In this document: in pieces, positions 28,001-35,855 of the stretch | Layout of the letters: every line of letters starts with the position of its first letter | How positions within the stretch are numbered: position 1 is the first letter of the stretch | Assembly (NCBI GenBank): GCA_965262585.1 | Contig: OZ253546.1 | Location: forward strand, 1-64,000 | Origin: JAHRAW01 sp965262585 | GTDB taxonomy: Bacteria; Pseudomonadota; Gammaproteobacteria; Arenicellales; Poriferihabitantaceae | Reading direction: 5' to 3' | DNA length: 64,000 bases | Position numbers and translations under genes: made by a program | Notes under the pieces: generated by a model | The model's input: only the letters and a program-made list of their open reading frames with translations | What the model was told of the DNA's origin: nothing | Databases searched by the model: none

Positions 28001-29214
28001 GACGACAGCGATAGCGCGCTCAAAGTAGCAACGGCTGAGCAACCGGTGGCTTGTCCGCCATCGGCGGTAATGGTCCAGTTAAGGCCAGTGTCGGCAGTCA
28101 AAATATTTCTGGCGGCGGTACCGGTGCAATAGGTGGAACTACCGCCATGGAAAGTAACGCCGGATTGTAGCGCCGTTTCGCCGGCGGCGGTATCGATAGT
28201 AGACCAACCCCGCAACAACGCATCGTAGTTAGCCGTGGAAAGTGTAACGTTGTTAAACATGTTAGTCATATTGGTAACCGAACTCACATCCCAATCACCA
28301 ATATCCTGATCAAAGGCAGTGGCAACATTAAACATACTGGTCATATCGGTAACACTGCTCACATTCCAACTACCAATAGCCTGATTAAAGGCACTGGCAC
28401 CGCCAAACATAAACCTTGTAGTGATAACATTACTCACATTCCAATTACCAATATCCTGATTAAAGGCACTGGCAGCAACAAACATACTGCCCATATTGGT
28501 AACTCTACCCACATTCCAACTACCAATATCTTGATTGAAGGCACTGGCACTATTAAACATACCATTCATATCGGTAACCTTACTCACATCCCAACCACCA
28601 ATATCCTGATTGAAGGCACTGGCACTATTAAACATACCATTCATTCTGGTAACATTACTCACATCCCAACCACTAATATCCTGATTAAAGATACTGGCAC
28701 CGCTAAACATCGAGTCTAGTCTGGTAAGACCACTTAAATCAGGTACATCGGTTGCCATCCCAACCAGATTGACCGAACCCTGAAAAGCAGACTGCATCGA
28801 AGTCCATCTTTGGTTTCCCCATTGATTGATGGCGATGATTTTGGTTCTATGGGTTCTATCGGCTGAATTATTACCAAAACCCCAGAGCCGTGGAAAAGAG
28901 CCACTGATGCGCACCGTATACGCGCCCGGCGTGGCGTAGGTATGGGTGGCGTCGCCGTTTTGGGCGGTGTCCGACATGCTATCGCCCCAATCAACGGAAT
29001 AGTTATAACCACCGCCGGTGGTGGGAATAGTGATGCCCAGATCCGCCGCCGCAACTCGCCAAGTGGTTACAAAATCCGTTATGTTTGCGGTCTGCCCCTG
29101 AGCGGTGTGAACCATCAACATTGCCAGCAGCCCGAACAACCAGCCGAGGGCAATGTGTGTGCAGTTATTTAGATGGGGGGGGGGGGGGGGGGGGGGGGGG
29201 GTAAGACTATTCAT
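25027..29214 (-). CDS. BspA-like (DUF285) surface autotransporter, probably phase-variable
   Basis: About 1,395 residues from ATG at 29214. A run of eight Pro encoded by poly-C precedes a hydrophobic signal segment (IALGWLFGLLAMLMV). Two large copies of one module follow (DNA about 29090-27740 and 27735-26430): a PKD-like domain (VDWGDSMSD, HTYATPGAYTVRISG), then 25-residue DUF285 repeats such as MFNSASAFNQDIGGWDVS (six in the first, five in the second), then a cadherin-like sandwich. The last 400 residues or so are an outer-membrane beta-barrel of autotransporter type. BspA-like proteins often act in adhesion. An in-frame TTG exists at 29295, but the ATG next to the signal sequence fits better. 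Repeat arrays lie on both sides. Confidence 0.83.
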   Translation of the reverse strand: MNSLTPPPPPPPPHLNNCTHIALGWLFGLLAMLMVHTAQGQTANITDFVTTWRVAAADLGITIPTTGGGYNYSVDWGDSMSDTAQNGDATHTYATPGAYTVRISGSFPRLWGFGNNSADRTHRTKIIAINQWGNQRWTSMQSAFQGSVNLVGMATDVPDLSGLTRLDSMFSGASIFNQDISGWDVSNVTRMNGMFNSASAFNQDIGGWDVSKVTDMNGMFNSASAFNQDIGSWNVGRVTNMGSMFVAASAFNQDIGNWNVSNVITTRFMFGGASAFNQAIGSWNVSSVTDMTSMFNVATAFDQDIGDWDVSSVTNMTNMFNNVTLSTANYDALLRGWSTIDTAAGETALQSGVTFHGGSSTYCTGTAARNILTADTGLNWTITADGGQATGCSAVATLSALSLSSGGFNETFDAATTTYTTSVRSTVAATTITATADNNATVAITGTNPSGAALTVSGTTVTGFTEGANIITVAVTSQDNTTTATYTITVTQAAPSLTDFVTTWRVAAADLGITIPTTSGGYNYTVDWGDSMSDTGQNGDATHTYTTPGAYTVRISGSFPRFYGFGNNSADRTHRDKIIAINQWGNQQWTSMQDAFTGSVNLVGMATDIPDLSGLTRLDGMFFGASIFNQDISGWDVSNVTNMTSMFSGAAAFNQDIGDWDVSSVTGGMGEMFNGASAFNQDIGDWNVGNVTTMGAMFISASAFNQDISSWNVSNVTNMAGMFSGAAAFNQDIGDWNVSSATNLSLMFNNATLSTNNYDSLLRGWTTIDDDETALQTGRTFHGGNSTYCATAARTALTGAPNNWTITSDGGQASDADCAAVVADTSLSGLSLLPGSLNETFATATTAYTANVATDVESITITASTNTAATIAITGTDTDGEALTVSNTTVSGLTTGENIITITVTAENGTTTQPYIITVTRTATTTPGDPTPEPTPDERAEQVAAQVTVNEAILPETATAIVGNLVTAISDRVGNAASARTGGFQFGGGNSLHGILVNGGRDVQNDSLDWKKMMGNSSFVMPLNAVDGGGDTVGNTTVWGGGNYTNLSGGSSGKVKWDGDLSGITLGVDTKISSGLLLGLSVSQTAGSFDFTDADGDKGTHETDLTTINPYVNWQSGNFDLWATVGYGSGEVEYDPDDSAVVTSTEDADLKMFAFGINNTITPSAESIKIRLKSEASLGDFEVEGVGGVDVSVSRLRMAIEGSKEHQNETGNKLTSSVEVGMRYDGGDGENTGFGVEFGGALKYTNQQGVRLEGRAHWLAAHSEEVDEWGVSGLIGFGNGIASKSGGLSFSLSTGWGAESGGDLWNGDISNLSPTENQDTTFMATELSYGMPTPSGRGLITPYTRLKTTTNGTTHHLGTRWTLNTTATLNLEAGHEIKADGEVDNTIKLTGELAL
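29175..29201. repeat. Homopolymeric tract of 27 G inside the 5' coding region
   Basis: There are 27 consecutive G on the + strand, read as C in the gene. It encodes the end of a Thr codon, eight Pro codons and the start of a His codon, five codons after the ATG. At this length the gene is in frame (ON). Gain or loss of one or two bases would put the signal peptide and the rest out of frame. Confidence 0.95.
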
Positions 29215-29285
29215 TGGCGTTGCCCGATGGTGTGATGTTTTCACGGTTGAAAAACGCGCAATACAATAAATGCGCAGCAAGGCGT

Positions 29286-29313
29286 ATTGTAGCAAGGATT
29301 TAATATATTACAA
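29286..29313 (-). promoter_or_regulatory. Candidate sigma-70 promoter for the BspA-like gene
   Basis: On the minus strand TTGTAA (29308-29313) and TACAAT (29286-29291) are separated by 16 bp. The start point would be near 29279, about 65 bp before the ATG at 29214. The tandem 20-21-bp repeats lie directly upstream. Confidence 0.45.
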
Positions 29314-29357
29314 TACTAATTTTCTATGTGGGTAGGTAAAGACTAAAATCTTCTGAA

Positions 29358-29481
29358 TCTTCTCATAAGTTTTCTCATAAATGAAGTAATTCTTCTCATA
29401 AATGAAGTAAATCTTCTCATAAATGAACGAATCTTCTCATAAATGTTGTAAATCTTCTCATAAATGAACAAATCTTCTCAC
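29358..29481. repeat. Tandem 20-21-bp repeats upstream of the BspA-like gene promoter
   Basis: Five full units (29371-29390, 29391-29411, 29412-29431, 29432-29452, 29453-29472) and partial ones at both ends. Each begins TCTTCTCATAAATG, or nearly so, and differs in the last 5-7 bases (AAGTAAA, AACGAA, TTGTAAA, AACAAA). They have no palindrome and no spacer of CRISPR size. Confidence 0.85.
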
Positions 29482-29484
29482 AGC

Positions 29485-30378
29485 CGCCATTCCCGCGACT
29501 CTTGCCGTCATTCTCGCAAAAGCGGGAATCCAGTGAGACATGCCGACGAGATCCGACTCATTATTGGCTTTCTGGATTCCCGATACGATGAAAAATATGG
29601 TCGCTGGCGCTCCCTATTTTTCTATCGTTCGGGAATGACGCACTTTTGATTTTCCTCGTTTGTCGATGAGGACTCCCAGACTCGTCATTCTCGTGCCCCC
29701 AAGTCGTTATTCCCGCGACAGCGGGGATGACGACTTGGGGGACACGGGAATCCAGTAAAACATGCCGGCGAATGCCGACTCCCCAGGCCCGTCATTCTCG
29801 CGAAAGCGGGAATCCAGTAAAACATGCCGGCGATAGCCGACTCCCTACGCCGTTATTCCCGCGAAAGCGGGAATCCAGTGAGACATGTGCGGCGAATGCC
29901 GACTCATTATTGGCCTTCTGGATTCCCGATACGATGAAAAATATAGTCGCTGACGCTCCCTATTTTTCTATCGTTCGAGAATGACGCACTTTTGATATTC
30001 CTCGTTTGCCGCTGAGGACTCCCAGACTCGTCATTCTCGTGCCGCCAAGTCGTTATTCCTGCGACAGCAGGAATGACGAGTTGGGGGACACGGGAATCCA
30101 GTACAACATGCCGGCGATAGCCGACTCCTTATAAGGAGCGGCTGGCGCCGGATTGTTTTCTCTGGATTCCCGATACGATGAAAAATATGGTCGCTGGCGC
30201 TCCCTATTTTTCTATCGTTCGAGAATGACGACCTTGCGAGATCCGACTCATTATTGGCCTTCTGGATTCCCGATACGATGAAAAATATAGTCGCTGGCGC
30301 TCCCTATTTTTCTATCGTTCGGGAATGACGAACTTTTGACAGCCGACTCCTTATTTATCGTTCGGGAATGAAGACGGG
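29485..30378. repeat. Array of dispersed palindromic repeats, right of the BspA-like gene, inverted
   Basis: The same units as at 23725-24985 occur here in the opposite orientation. Copies of the larger unit are at about 29573-29640, 29918-29984, 30163-30230 and 30261-30330. The palindromic smaller units show a paired change: ATTCCCGCGACAGCGGGGAT near 29710 corresponds to ATTCCTGCGACAGCAGGAAT near 30055, so the stem is kept while the bases change. The array ends about 12 bp from the sdhD stop codon. Confidence 0.88.
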
Positions 30379-30389
30379 TGTTTCAATCG

Positions 30390-30746
30390 CTACCCAACCA
30401 AAATACGCAGCACCGAAAACACCGCCATTACTCCGCCGAGTCCGTTGATGACTTTCATCGCCAGCAGGGTTTTGTGGCGCGTTTTTGGGGAGGAAACATA
30501 ATCTTCGATGATTACTTGCAAGCCGAGTTGGGTGTGGAAGAACAGGAATATCAGGTAGACCACCAATGCTATGGCAACTCCGGGCTGGGCGATCCATTGC
30601 GTGGCGGCTCGGTGGCTGTCGTCGATGTGGCCGAGGATGGCGAATACAAACCACAGCGTGAGCGGAATTAGTACCAGCGCGGAGATGCGCTGCAACCACC
30701 AGTGGCGGCTGCCTTTTTCCGAAGTGCTTTCTTTTGTTGAGTTCAT
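30390..30746 (-). CDS. sdhD: Succinate dehydrogenase membrane anchor subunit SdhD
   Basis: The protein has 118 residues with three predicted helices. The heme/quinone-region pattern FFHTQLGLQVIIEDYV is typical of SdhD. With SdhC it anchors the SdhAB catalytic dimer to the inner membrane and binds heme b and ubiquinone. The gene follows sdhC by 12 bp. The expected sdhA and sdhB do not follow: the dispersed-repeat array begins about 12 bp after the stop codon. Confidence 0.9.
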   Translation of the reverse strand: MNSTKESTSEKGSRHWWLQRISALVLIPLTLWFVFAILGHIDDSHRAATQWIAQPGVAIALVVYLIFLFFHTQLGLQVIIEDYVSSPKTRHKTLLAMKVINGLGGVMAVFSVLRILVG

Positions 30747-30758
30747 GGGAGGTAAGTT

Positions 30759-31124
30759 TTATACCAGCCATGCCAGCAGGGTTAATCCCAGCGCGGCAAC
30801 TACTACGATTTTTCCGCTCAGCAAGGCGGTGGGTAGATCAAAGCCATAACCGATGTCCCAGAGCAGATGGCGGATGCCGTTGCACAGATGGTAGAAGGTG
30901 CACAGCGTCCACACCAACAACAGCAGTTTCCCCGGCAGGGAGGCGAAAAAACCGTGGGCGATGCGGTAGGTGTCGGGCCCGCCGGCTGCAGCCCACAACC
31001 ACCACACGAGCAACAGCGCGCCGATGGCCATGAGGACACCGGCACCACGGTGCAGGATGGATAGCACCGAGGTCCATTGCGGTCGGTAGATTTGCAAATG
31101 CGGGGATAGCGGGCGTTGGGACAA
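30759..31124 (-). CDS. sdhC: Succinate dehydrogenase cytochrome b556 subunit SdhC
   Basis: The protein has 121 residues with three helices. The N-terminal RPLSPHLQIYR, the SILHRGAGVLM motif and the heme-ligand region YHLCNGIRHLLWD are diagnostic. The only reasonable start in frame is TTG at 31124 (or CTG at 31130); no ATG or GTG lies between the upstream stop and the conserved N-terminus. It heads the sdhC-sdhD pair and diverges from ygfZ. Confidence 0.9.
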   Translation of the reverse strand: MSQRPLSPHLQIYRPQWTSVLSILHRGAGVLMAIGALLLVWWLWAAAGGPDTYRIAHGFFASLPGKLLLLVWTLCTFYHLCNGIRHLLWDIGYGFDLPTALLSGKIVVVAALGLTLLAWLV

Positions 31125-31207
31125 TTCCAGATACCGTGGGTTACATTACTGGGGCTGATGATACAAGTAAACCGCCGATAATAGCGATTTTTAATGACAA
31201 ACTCCGC

Positions 31208-31235
31208 TTGCTACGATGCTTTGATGGGATACTAT
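31208..31235 (+). promoter_or_regulatory. Candidate sigma-70 promoter for ygfZ
   Basis: TTGCTA (31208-31213) and TACTAT (31230-31235) are separated by 16 bp and lie 36 bp before the ygfZ ATG. Confidence 0.35.
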
Positions 31236-31271
31236 TAGGCGGTCAGTAATGAGAAACCATCCCCAACCACT

Positions 31272-32246
31272 ATGATAAATCCCGCAAAAACCGCGCATGC
31301 CGACTTGGCTGGCTTGACGAATTCCACGGTGGTTGCCCGCCTCAATTCGCTTGCCCTGATTGAGGTGACCGGCGAAGACGCGCAATCGTTTCTGCAAGGT
31401 CAGTTGAGCAATGATGTCGACGCCATAGACGCCATCGAACACGGTTCACGCCGGGTATTGCCCTGTCAGTTGAACGCTTACTGTAATCCCAAGGGCCGTG
31501 TGCTGGCGCTGATCCGGCTGGTGCGTCACGCCACCGGATTCTGGATGCTGGTGCCCGCCGGACTCGCGGACGGCTTGATTAAGCGCCTGAAAATGTATGT
31601 CCTGCGCGCCCGGGTCGACATCGCAATGAAGCCGCAAGCGGTTTTGTTGGGCTTGATAGGTGGCGAGGCTGGTGAGGCTGATGATGACGACAGCATTGAG
31701 CGTGTATCCATCGACGGCGTTGTCCACCGGCAAATTCTAGTCGGGGAAAAGCAGGCGATGGATGATTTCGTGCAAACGAGTGGGCATGAAGCGCGCGATG
31801 ATGATGATCTATGGCGTCTCACCGACATCCTCTCCGGGATTCCTCAGGTATACCCGCAGACCATTGAGGCTTTTATTCCGCAGATGATCAACTTGGAATT
31901 GGTGGGTGGCCTTAGTTTCACCAAAGGCTGCTTTCCCGGCCAAGAAATCGTTGCGCGCCTACGCTATCGTGGCAAAGTAAAGCAACGGATGCTAGCCGCC
32001 ACCGTGAGCGCGAGCGCAGATATTGCCCCCGGCGACCCCATCTACCTGCACCAACGCGCCGACCAAAAAGCCGGTGTGGTGGTGGATGCGGTGCAAACCG
32101 ACACCGGCGAATACACCCTCAGCGCCATCGCCCCGGCGACCATGCCAGAAGCCGAAACCTTACGAGTCGGTTCCGCCACAGGCGCCGAGTTACACCGCAT
32201 TCCCCTGCCATACCCCGCCCCTACGGAACAATCTCGCAGTCCATGA
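31272..32246 (+). CDS. ygfZ: YgfZ/GcvT-like folate-binding protein, Fe-S cluster maintenance
   Basis: The protein has 324 residues. The signature KGCFPGQEIVARLRYRGKVK holds the conserved Cys of YgfZ. QSFLQGQLSNDV near residue 40 is the usual N-terminal motif. YgfZ is a cytoplasmic tetrahydrofolate-binding protein that supports activity of some Fe-S enzymes, notably the tRNA-thiolating enzyme MiaB, and is related to GcvT without being an aminomethyltransferase. It converges with mutS across a small repeat fragment. Confidence 0.9.
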   Translation: MINPAKTAHADLAGLTNSTVVARLNSLALIEVTGEDAQSFLQGQLSNDVDAIDAIEHGSRRVLPCQLNAYCNPKGRVLALIRLVRHATGFWMLVPAGLADGLIKRLKMYVLRARVDIAMKPQAVLLGLIGGEAGEADDDDSIERVSIDGVVHRQILVGEKQAMDDFVQTSGHEARDDDDLWRLTDILSGIPQVYPQTIEAFIPQMINLELVGGLSFTKGCFPGQEIVARLRYRGKVKQRMLAATVSASADIAPGDPIYLHQRADQKAGVVVDAVQTDTGEYTLSAIAPATMPEAETLRVGSATGAELHRIPLPYPAPTEQSRSP

Positions 32247-32306
32247 GTGGGAATGACGACGAGGGGGAATGGCGGGAATCCAGTAAAAACATGTCCGGCG
32301 GAGTTG
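32247..32306. repeat. Fragment of the dispersed palindromic repeat between convergent genes
   Basis: GGGAATGACGACGAGGGGGA and then GGCGGGAATCCAGTAAAAAC correspond to the end units of the arrays near 24 and 30 kb. The fragment separates the convergent ygfZ and mutS genes and may act as a bidirectional terminator. Confidence 0.65.
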
Positions 32307-32310
32307 CTCA

Positions 32311-34920
32311 TTAATGCCGAGGTTTTTCGCCGAGCAATTCTGCCAGAAGGTACAGCATGTCGAGGGCTTGGCGGGGGGTTAGTTCGTCTATGGCTACTTC
32401 TTTTAGTTTGGCGATTACGGCTTGTTCTTGAGAGGGGCTTTCTGAAAACAAACTGGTTTGGGAATCGCGTGCCGGGTTGGGCGGATTGACATCACCTACA
32501 TATTGGGCTTCTAGGCCGTACAATTTCTCCCTGGACACGGCGATTACTTCCTCCGGCACGCCGGCCAGTCGTGCCACTTGCAAGCCGAAACTCTGGTTGG
32601 CGGGGCCCGACTTTACGCTGTACATGAAGACGATGTCGTCGCCATGCTCGACGGCGTCTAGGTGCACGTTCACCACTCCCGGCAACTGTTCGGCAAGCGC
32701 GGTCAGTTCAAAATAGTGGGTCGAGAACAACACGCAGGCGCGTACTCGTTGGGAAAGATCCGTGGCGCAGGCCCAGGCGAGGGCGAGGCCGTCGAAGGTG
32801 CTGGTGCCACGGCCAATTTCATCCACCAACACCAAACTCTGGTCGGTGGCGTTGCGCAGAATATGCGCCATTTCGGTCATTTCTACCATGAAAGTGGAGC
32901 GTCCGCCGGCGAGGTCGTCGGCGGCGCCGATGCGCGTGAATATGCGGTCGATGGGGCCGATGGTGGCGGTGCGGGCGGGCACATAGCAGCCGGTGTGGGC
33001 GAGCAGGGTGATGACCGCCACCTGACGCATGTAGGTGCTTTTTCCGCCCATGTTGGGGCCGGTGATGAGTTGCATGCGGGTGGTGTCGTCGAGTTGAATG
33101 GAATTAGGCACGAAAGCGAGGTCCGGTACCTGCTCCACTACCGGATGGCGGCCTTCCTGAATTTCCAGCGTCATTTCGTCGCTAAGCAGTGGCCGCACCA
33201 GCCGCAAGTCCACCGCCCGCGCCGCGAAGTTGACCAGAAGATCCAGTTGCGCGAGGCTGTCGGCGCAGTCCTGCAAGGTCGGCACGCACGGCCCCAGCGC
33301 TTCCAGCAATTCGTTATACAACCATTTCTCCCGTGCCAGTGCCTTGCCTTTGGCGCTCAAGGTTTTTTCCTCGAATTCCTTTAACTCTTCGGTCACAAAT
33401 CGCTCGGCATTTTTGATGGTTTGGCGGCGGATGTAGTCCTCGGGAACGTTCTCCGATCTCGATCTCGGTAGTTCGATGTAATAGCCGTGCACGCGGTTGT
33501 ATTTGATGCGCAGACCGGCAACCCCGGCACGCCGCTTTTCGCGTGCTTCCAGTTCCAGCAGAAAGGCACCGGAATCCCGTTGCAGATGGCGAAATTCGCC
33601 GAGTTCCCGGTCGTAGTCATCGCGCAGTACGCCACCATCTCGAATCAAAGCGGGCGGCGCATCGATGATCGCCCGGTTGAGCAAATCAAGGGTTTCCGGT
33701 TGCGGCGTCATGTGGCCATGCAGGGATGCCAGCAATGCCCCCGAAGCCCCTTCCAATCTGGCGTGAATTTCTGGCAGCACGGCAAGCGCGGCGCGCAGGC
33801 GGGTCAAGTCCCTGGGGCGCGCCGTGTGCAGGGCGACTCGCGCCAGAATCCGTTCCATGTCGCCGATGTATTTCAGCGAGGCGGCGAGGTCGGCGTAGCG
33901 ATGATTATCCAAAAGCCAATCGATGGCTTCGTGGCGCGCCCTGAGCACATCGTGTTCGCGGCTCGGGCTGTTGAACCAGCGTCGCAACATTCGCGCGCCC
34001 ATGGGTGAGGCGCAGCGGTCGAACAGTTTGACCAGCGTGTTCTCTCGGCGGCCGTCTCGGCTTCGTTCTATTTCCAAGTTGAGGCGGCTTACCGAATCGA
34101 TGAGGATGGTGGAATCGCCGTGCCGGTAATTGATGCCTCGGATGTGCGGAATTTTGCTTCCGTAGAGGTCGTGGATATATTGAATCAGCGCACCGGCGGC
34201 GCGGGTCGCAAGCGGAAAGGCATCGCTGCCAAACCCAGCAAGATCGCGGGTCGCAAAGGTCTCGCACAACATCCGTTCGGCGCGGTCGGTCGCGTAGTAC
34301 CAATCCGGTATCGGTGTTTGTGATTGAACCGCCGCCGGGTCGAGCAAATGGGTTTGATCCTCGGCCACCAGAGTTTCGGCGGCGGCGGTGCGTTCCAGTT
34401 CCGCCTGCAGTGGCTCGCGCCCCTCCAGTTCAAAACCGTTGAAACGGCCGCTGGATATTTCCAGAGTGGCGACGCCGATGCGCCCGTCGAGTTCAAACAA
34501 AGATGCGGTGATGTTTTCGGTGCGGTCGGACAACAAGTTTTCTTCGGTCAATGTCCCCGGCGTGACCACCCGCGTAACCTTCCGCTCCACCGGACCCTTG
34601 GAGGTCGCCGGGTCGCCGATTTGTTCGCAGATAGCCACCGCCACCGATTGCCGCACCAGTTTGGCAAGGTATTGGTCAACGCTGTGATACGGCACTCCGG
34701 CCATGGGAATGGGCTGGCCGGCGGATTTGCTTCGGGCGGTCAGGGTGATGTCGAGCAACTTCGCCGCGCGTTCGGCGTCCCCGTAGAACAGTTCGTAGAA
34801 ATCCCCCATGCGATAGAACAACAGGGTGTCCGGGTAGTCGGCTTTGATGGCCAGATATTGGCGCATCATGGGGGTATGTTCGCCGCCGCGCACGGCACGG
34901 CGATTAGCGGATTTGCTCAC
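32311..34920 (-). CDS. mutS: DNA mismatch repair protein MutS
   Basis: 869 residues, the usual length. The N-terminal mismatch-recognition motif is YRMGDFYELFY, with the Phe-x-Glu that contacts the mispair given by DFYEL. The ATPase has Walker A TGPNMGGKSTYMR, Walker B VLVDEIGRGTSTFDG and the ST-motif His in FSTHYFELT. It recognises mismatches and recruits MutL. Its ATG overlaps the suhB-type stop codon as ATGA, so the two are likely coupled. An intact mismatch-repair gene matters for the stability of the poly-G tract at 29175. Confidence 0.95.
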   Translation of the reverse strand: MSKSANRRAVRGGEHTPMMRQYLAIKADYPDTLLFYRMGDFYELFYGDAERAAKLLDITLTARSKSAGQPIPMAGVPYHSVDQYLAKLVRQSVAVAICEQIGDPATSKGPVERKVTRVVTPGTLTEENLLSDRTENITASLFELDGRIGVATLEISSGRFNGFELEGREPLQAELERTAAAETLVAEDQTHLLDPAAVQSQTPIPDWYYATDRAERMLCETFATRDLAGFGSDAFPLATRAAGALIQYIHDLYGSKIPHIRGINYRHGDSTILIDSVSRLNLEIERSRDGRRENTLVKLFDRCASPMGARMLRRWFNSPSREHDVLRARHEAIDWLLDNHRYADLAASLKYIGDMERILARVALHTARPRDLTRLRAALAVLPEIHARLEGASGALLASLHGHMTPQPETLDLLNRAIIDAPPALIRDGGVLRDDYDRELGEFRHLQRDSGAFLLELEAREKRRAGVAGLRIKYNRVHGYYIELPRSRSENVPEDYIRRQTIKNAERFVTEELKEFEEKTLSAKGKALAREKWLYNELLEALGPCVPTLQDCADSLAQLDLLVNFAARAVDLRLVRPLLSDEMTLEIQEGRHPVVEQVPDLAFVPNSIQLDDTTRMQLITGPNMGGKSTYMRQVAVITLLAHTGCYVPARTATIGPIDRIFTRIGAADDLAGGRSTFMVEMTEMAHILRNATDQSLVLVDEIGRGTSTFDGLALAWACATDLSQRVRACVLFSTHYFELTALAEQLPGVVNVHLDAVEHGDDIVFMYSVKSGPANQSFGLQVARLAGVPEEVIAVSREKLYGLEAQYVGDVNPPNPARDSQTSLFSESPSQEQAVIAKLKEVAIDELTPRQALDMLYLLAELLGEKPRH

Positions 34921-35738
34921 GCTTCGGGATCGGTGTTCGGGTCGACCGGCTTAGTGCTAACGACACGCATTAGTTCGCTAAAAATCATTTGATTGGCGGC
35001 GATGACCTGGCCGCTTTGAAGAAAATCCTGCCCCCCTTGAAAATCCGCCACCAGCCCACCGGCCTCGCGCACCAGCAGACTCCCGGCGGCGATGTCCCAT
35101 GCTCCCAGGCCGGGCTCCCAGTAACCATCCAGCCGGCCACACGCCACATAAGCGAGGTCGAGGGCTGCGGAACCGCAACGCCGCATACCGATGGCCTGTG
35201 GCAGCAGCGTCTGGAAAGTGTGCATCCATTGCTCGTAATCGGCGTGGTGTTTATGCGGAAAACCGGTGGCCAGCAGGGAATGCACCAGCGTGTTCTTGTG
35301 GGTGACGCGAATGCGGCGGTTGTTGATCTGCGCGCCTTGTCCGCGAGAGGCGGTGTACATTTCATCGCGCAGGGGGTCGAAAATAACCCCGTGTTGCACC
35401 TGGCCATTTTGTCGGGCGGCGATGGAGACCGCAAAATGGGGGTGGCCGTGGAGATAGTTGGCGGTGCCATCCAGCGGATCGATGATCCATTCCATTTCCT
35501 GCTGCTCGGAATCGTCGCAGAGTTGGCCGCCACTCTCTTCGGCAACGATGCTGTGGTTCGGATACAGGTAATGAATGGTGTCGATGATGTCTTCTTCCAC
35601 CATTCGATCCACCTCGCTGACAAAATCGTTTGGCCCTTTTTGCTCCACCACAATCTGGTCGAGACGATCCATATAGCGAAGGATGATATTGCCAGCGCGG
35701 CGGGCAGCCTTGACGGCGAGGGTAAGAATAGGGTTCAT
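34917..35738 (-). CDS. suhB: Inositol-1-monophosphatase family protein SuhB
   Basis: 273 residues. Metal-binding motifs are all present: EESGG in the N-terminal half, IDPLDGTANYLHGHPHFAVS in the middle and LGAWDIAAGSLLVREAGG toward the C-terminus. SuhB hydrolyses inositol monophosphate and, in Enterobacteria, joins rRNA antitermination complexes. It is upstream of mutS with a 4-bp overlap. It diverges from trmJ. Confidence 0.92.
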   Translation of the reverse strand: MNPILTLAVKAARRAGNIILRYMDRLDQIVVEQKGPNDFVSEVDRMVEEDIIDTIHYLYPNHSIVAEESGGQLCDDSEQQEMEWIIDPLDGTANYLHGHPHFAVSIAARQNGQVQHGVIFDPLRDEMYTASRGQGAQINNRRIRVTHKNTLVHSLLATGFPHKHHADYEQWMHTFQTLLPQAIGMRRCGSAALDLAYVACGRLDGYWEPGLGAWDIAAGSLLVREAGGLVADFQGGQDFLQSGQVIAANQMIFSELMRVVSTKPVDPNTDPEA

Positions 35739-35855
35739 CTTAATGGGGTTCGTTGGTGTGGGTTATTTGATACGCACGATTTTGTGCATGCCGGTCTCCG
35801 TGAGAGTACCCGGCGGTGCGTTCCATTGCCGGGGTGCTTGCGGCACAATGGGGTA

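Noticed and set aside
29358..29481. CRISPR array
   Set aside because: The units abut with only 5-7 variable bases and no spacers, and no cas genes are present.
24428..30000. Small open frames at 24428-24682, 29464-29649 and 29727-29984 with similar proteins
   Set aside because: They are translations of the dispersed repeats, similar only because the DNA is repeated.
34989..35855. Upstream extension of the trmJ frame
   Set aside because: It is antisense to suhB and the TrmJ domain begins only at the ATG at 35856.
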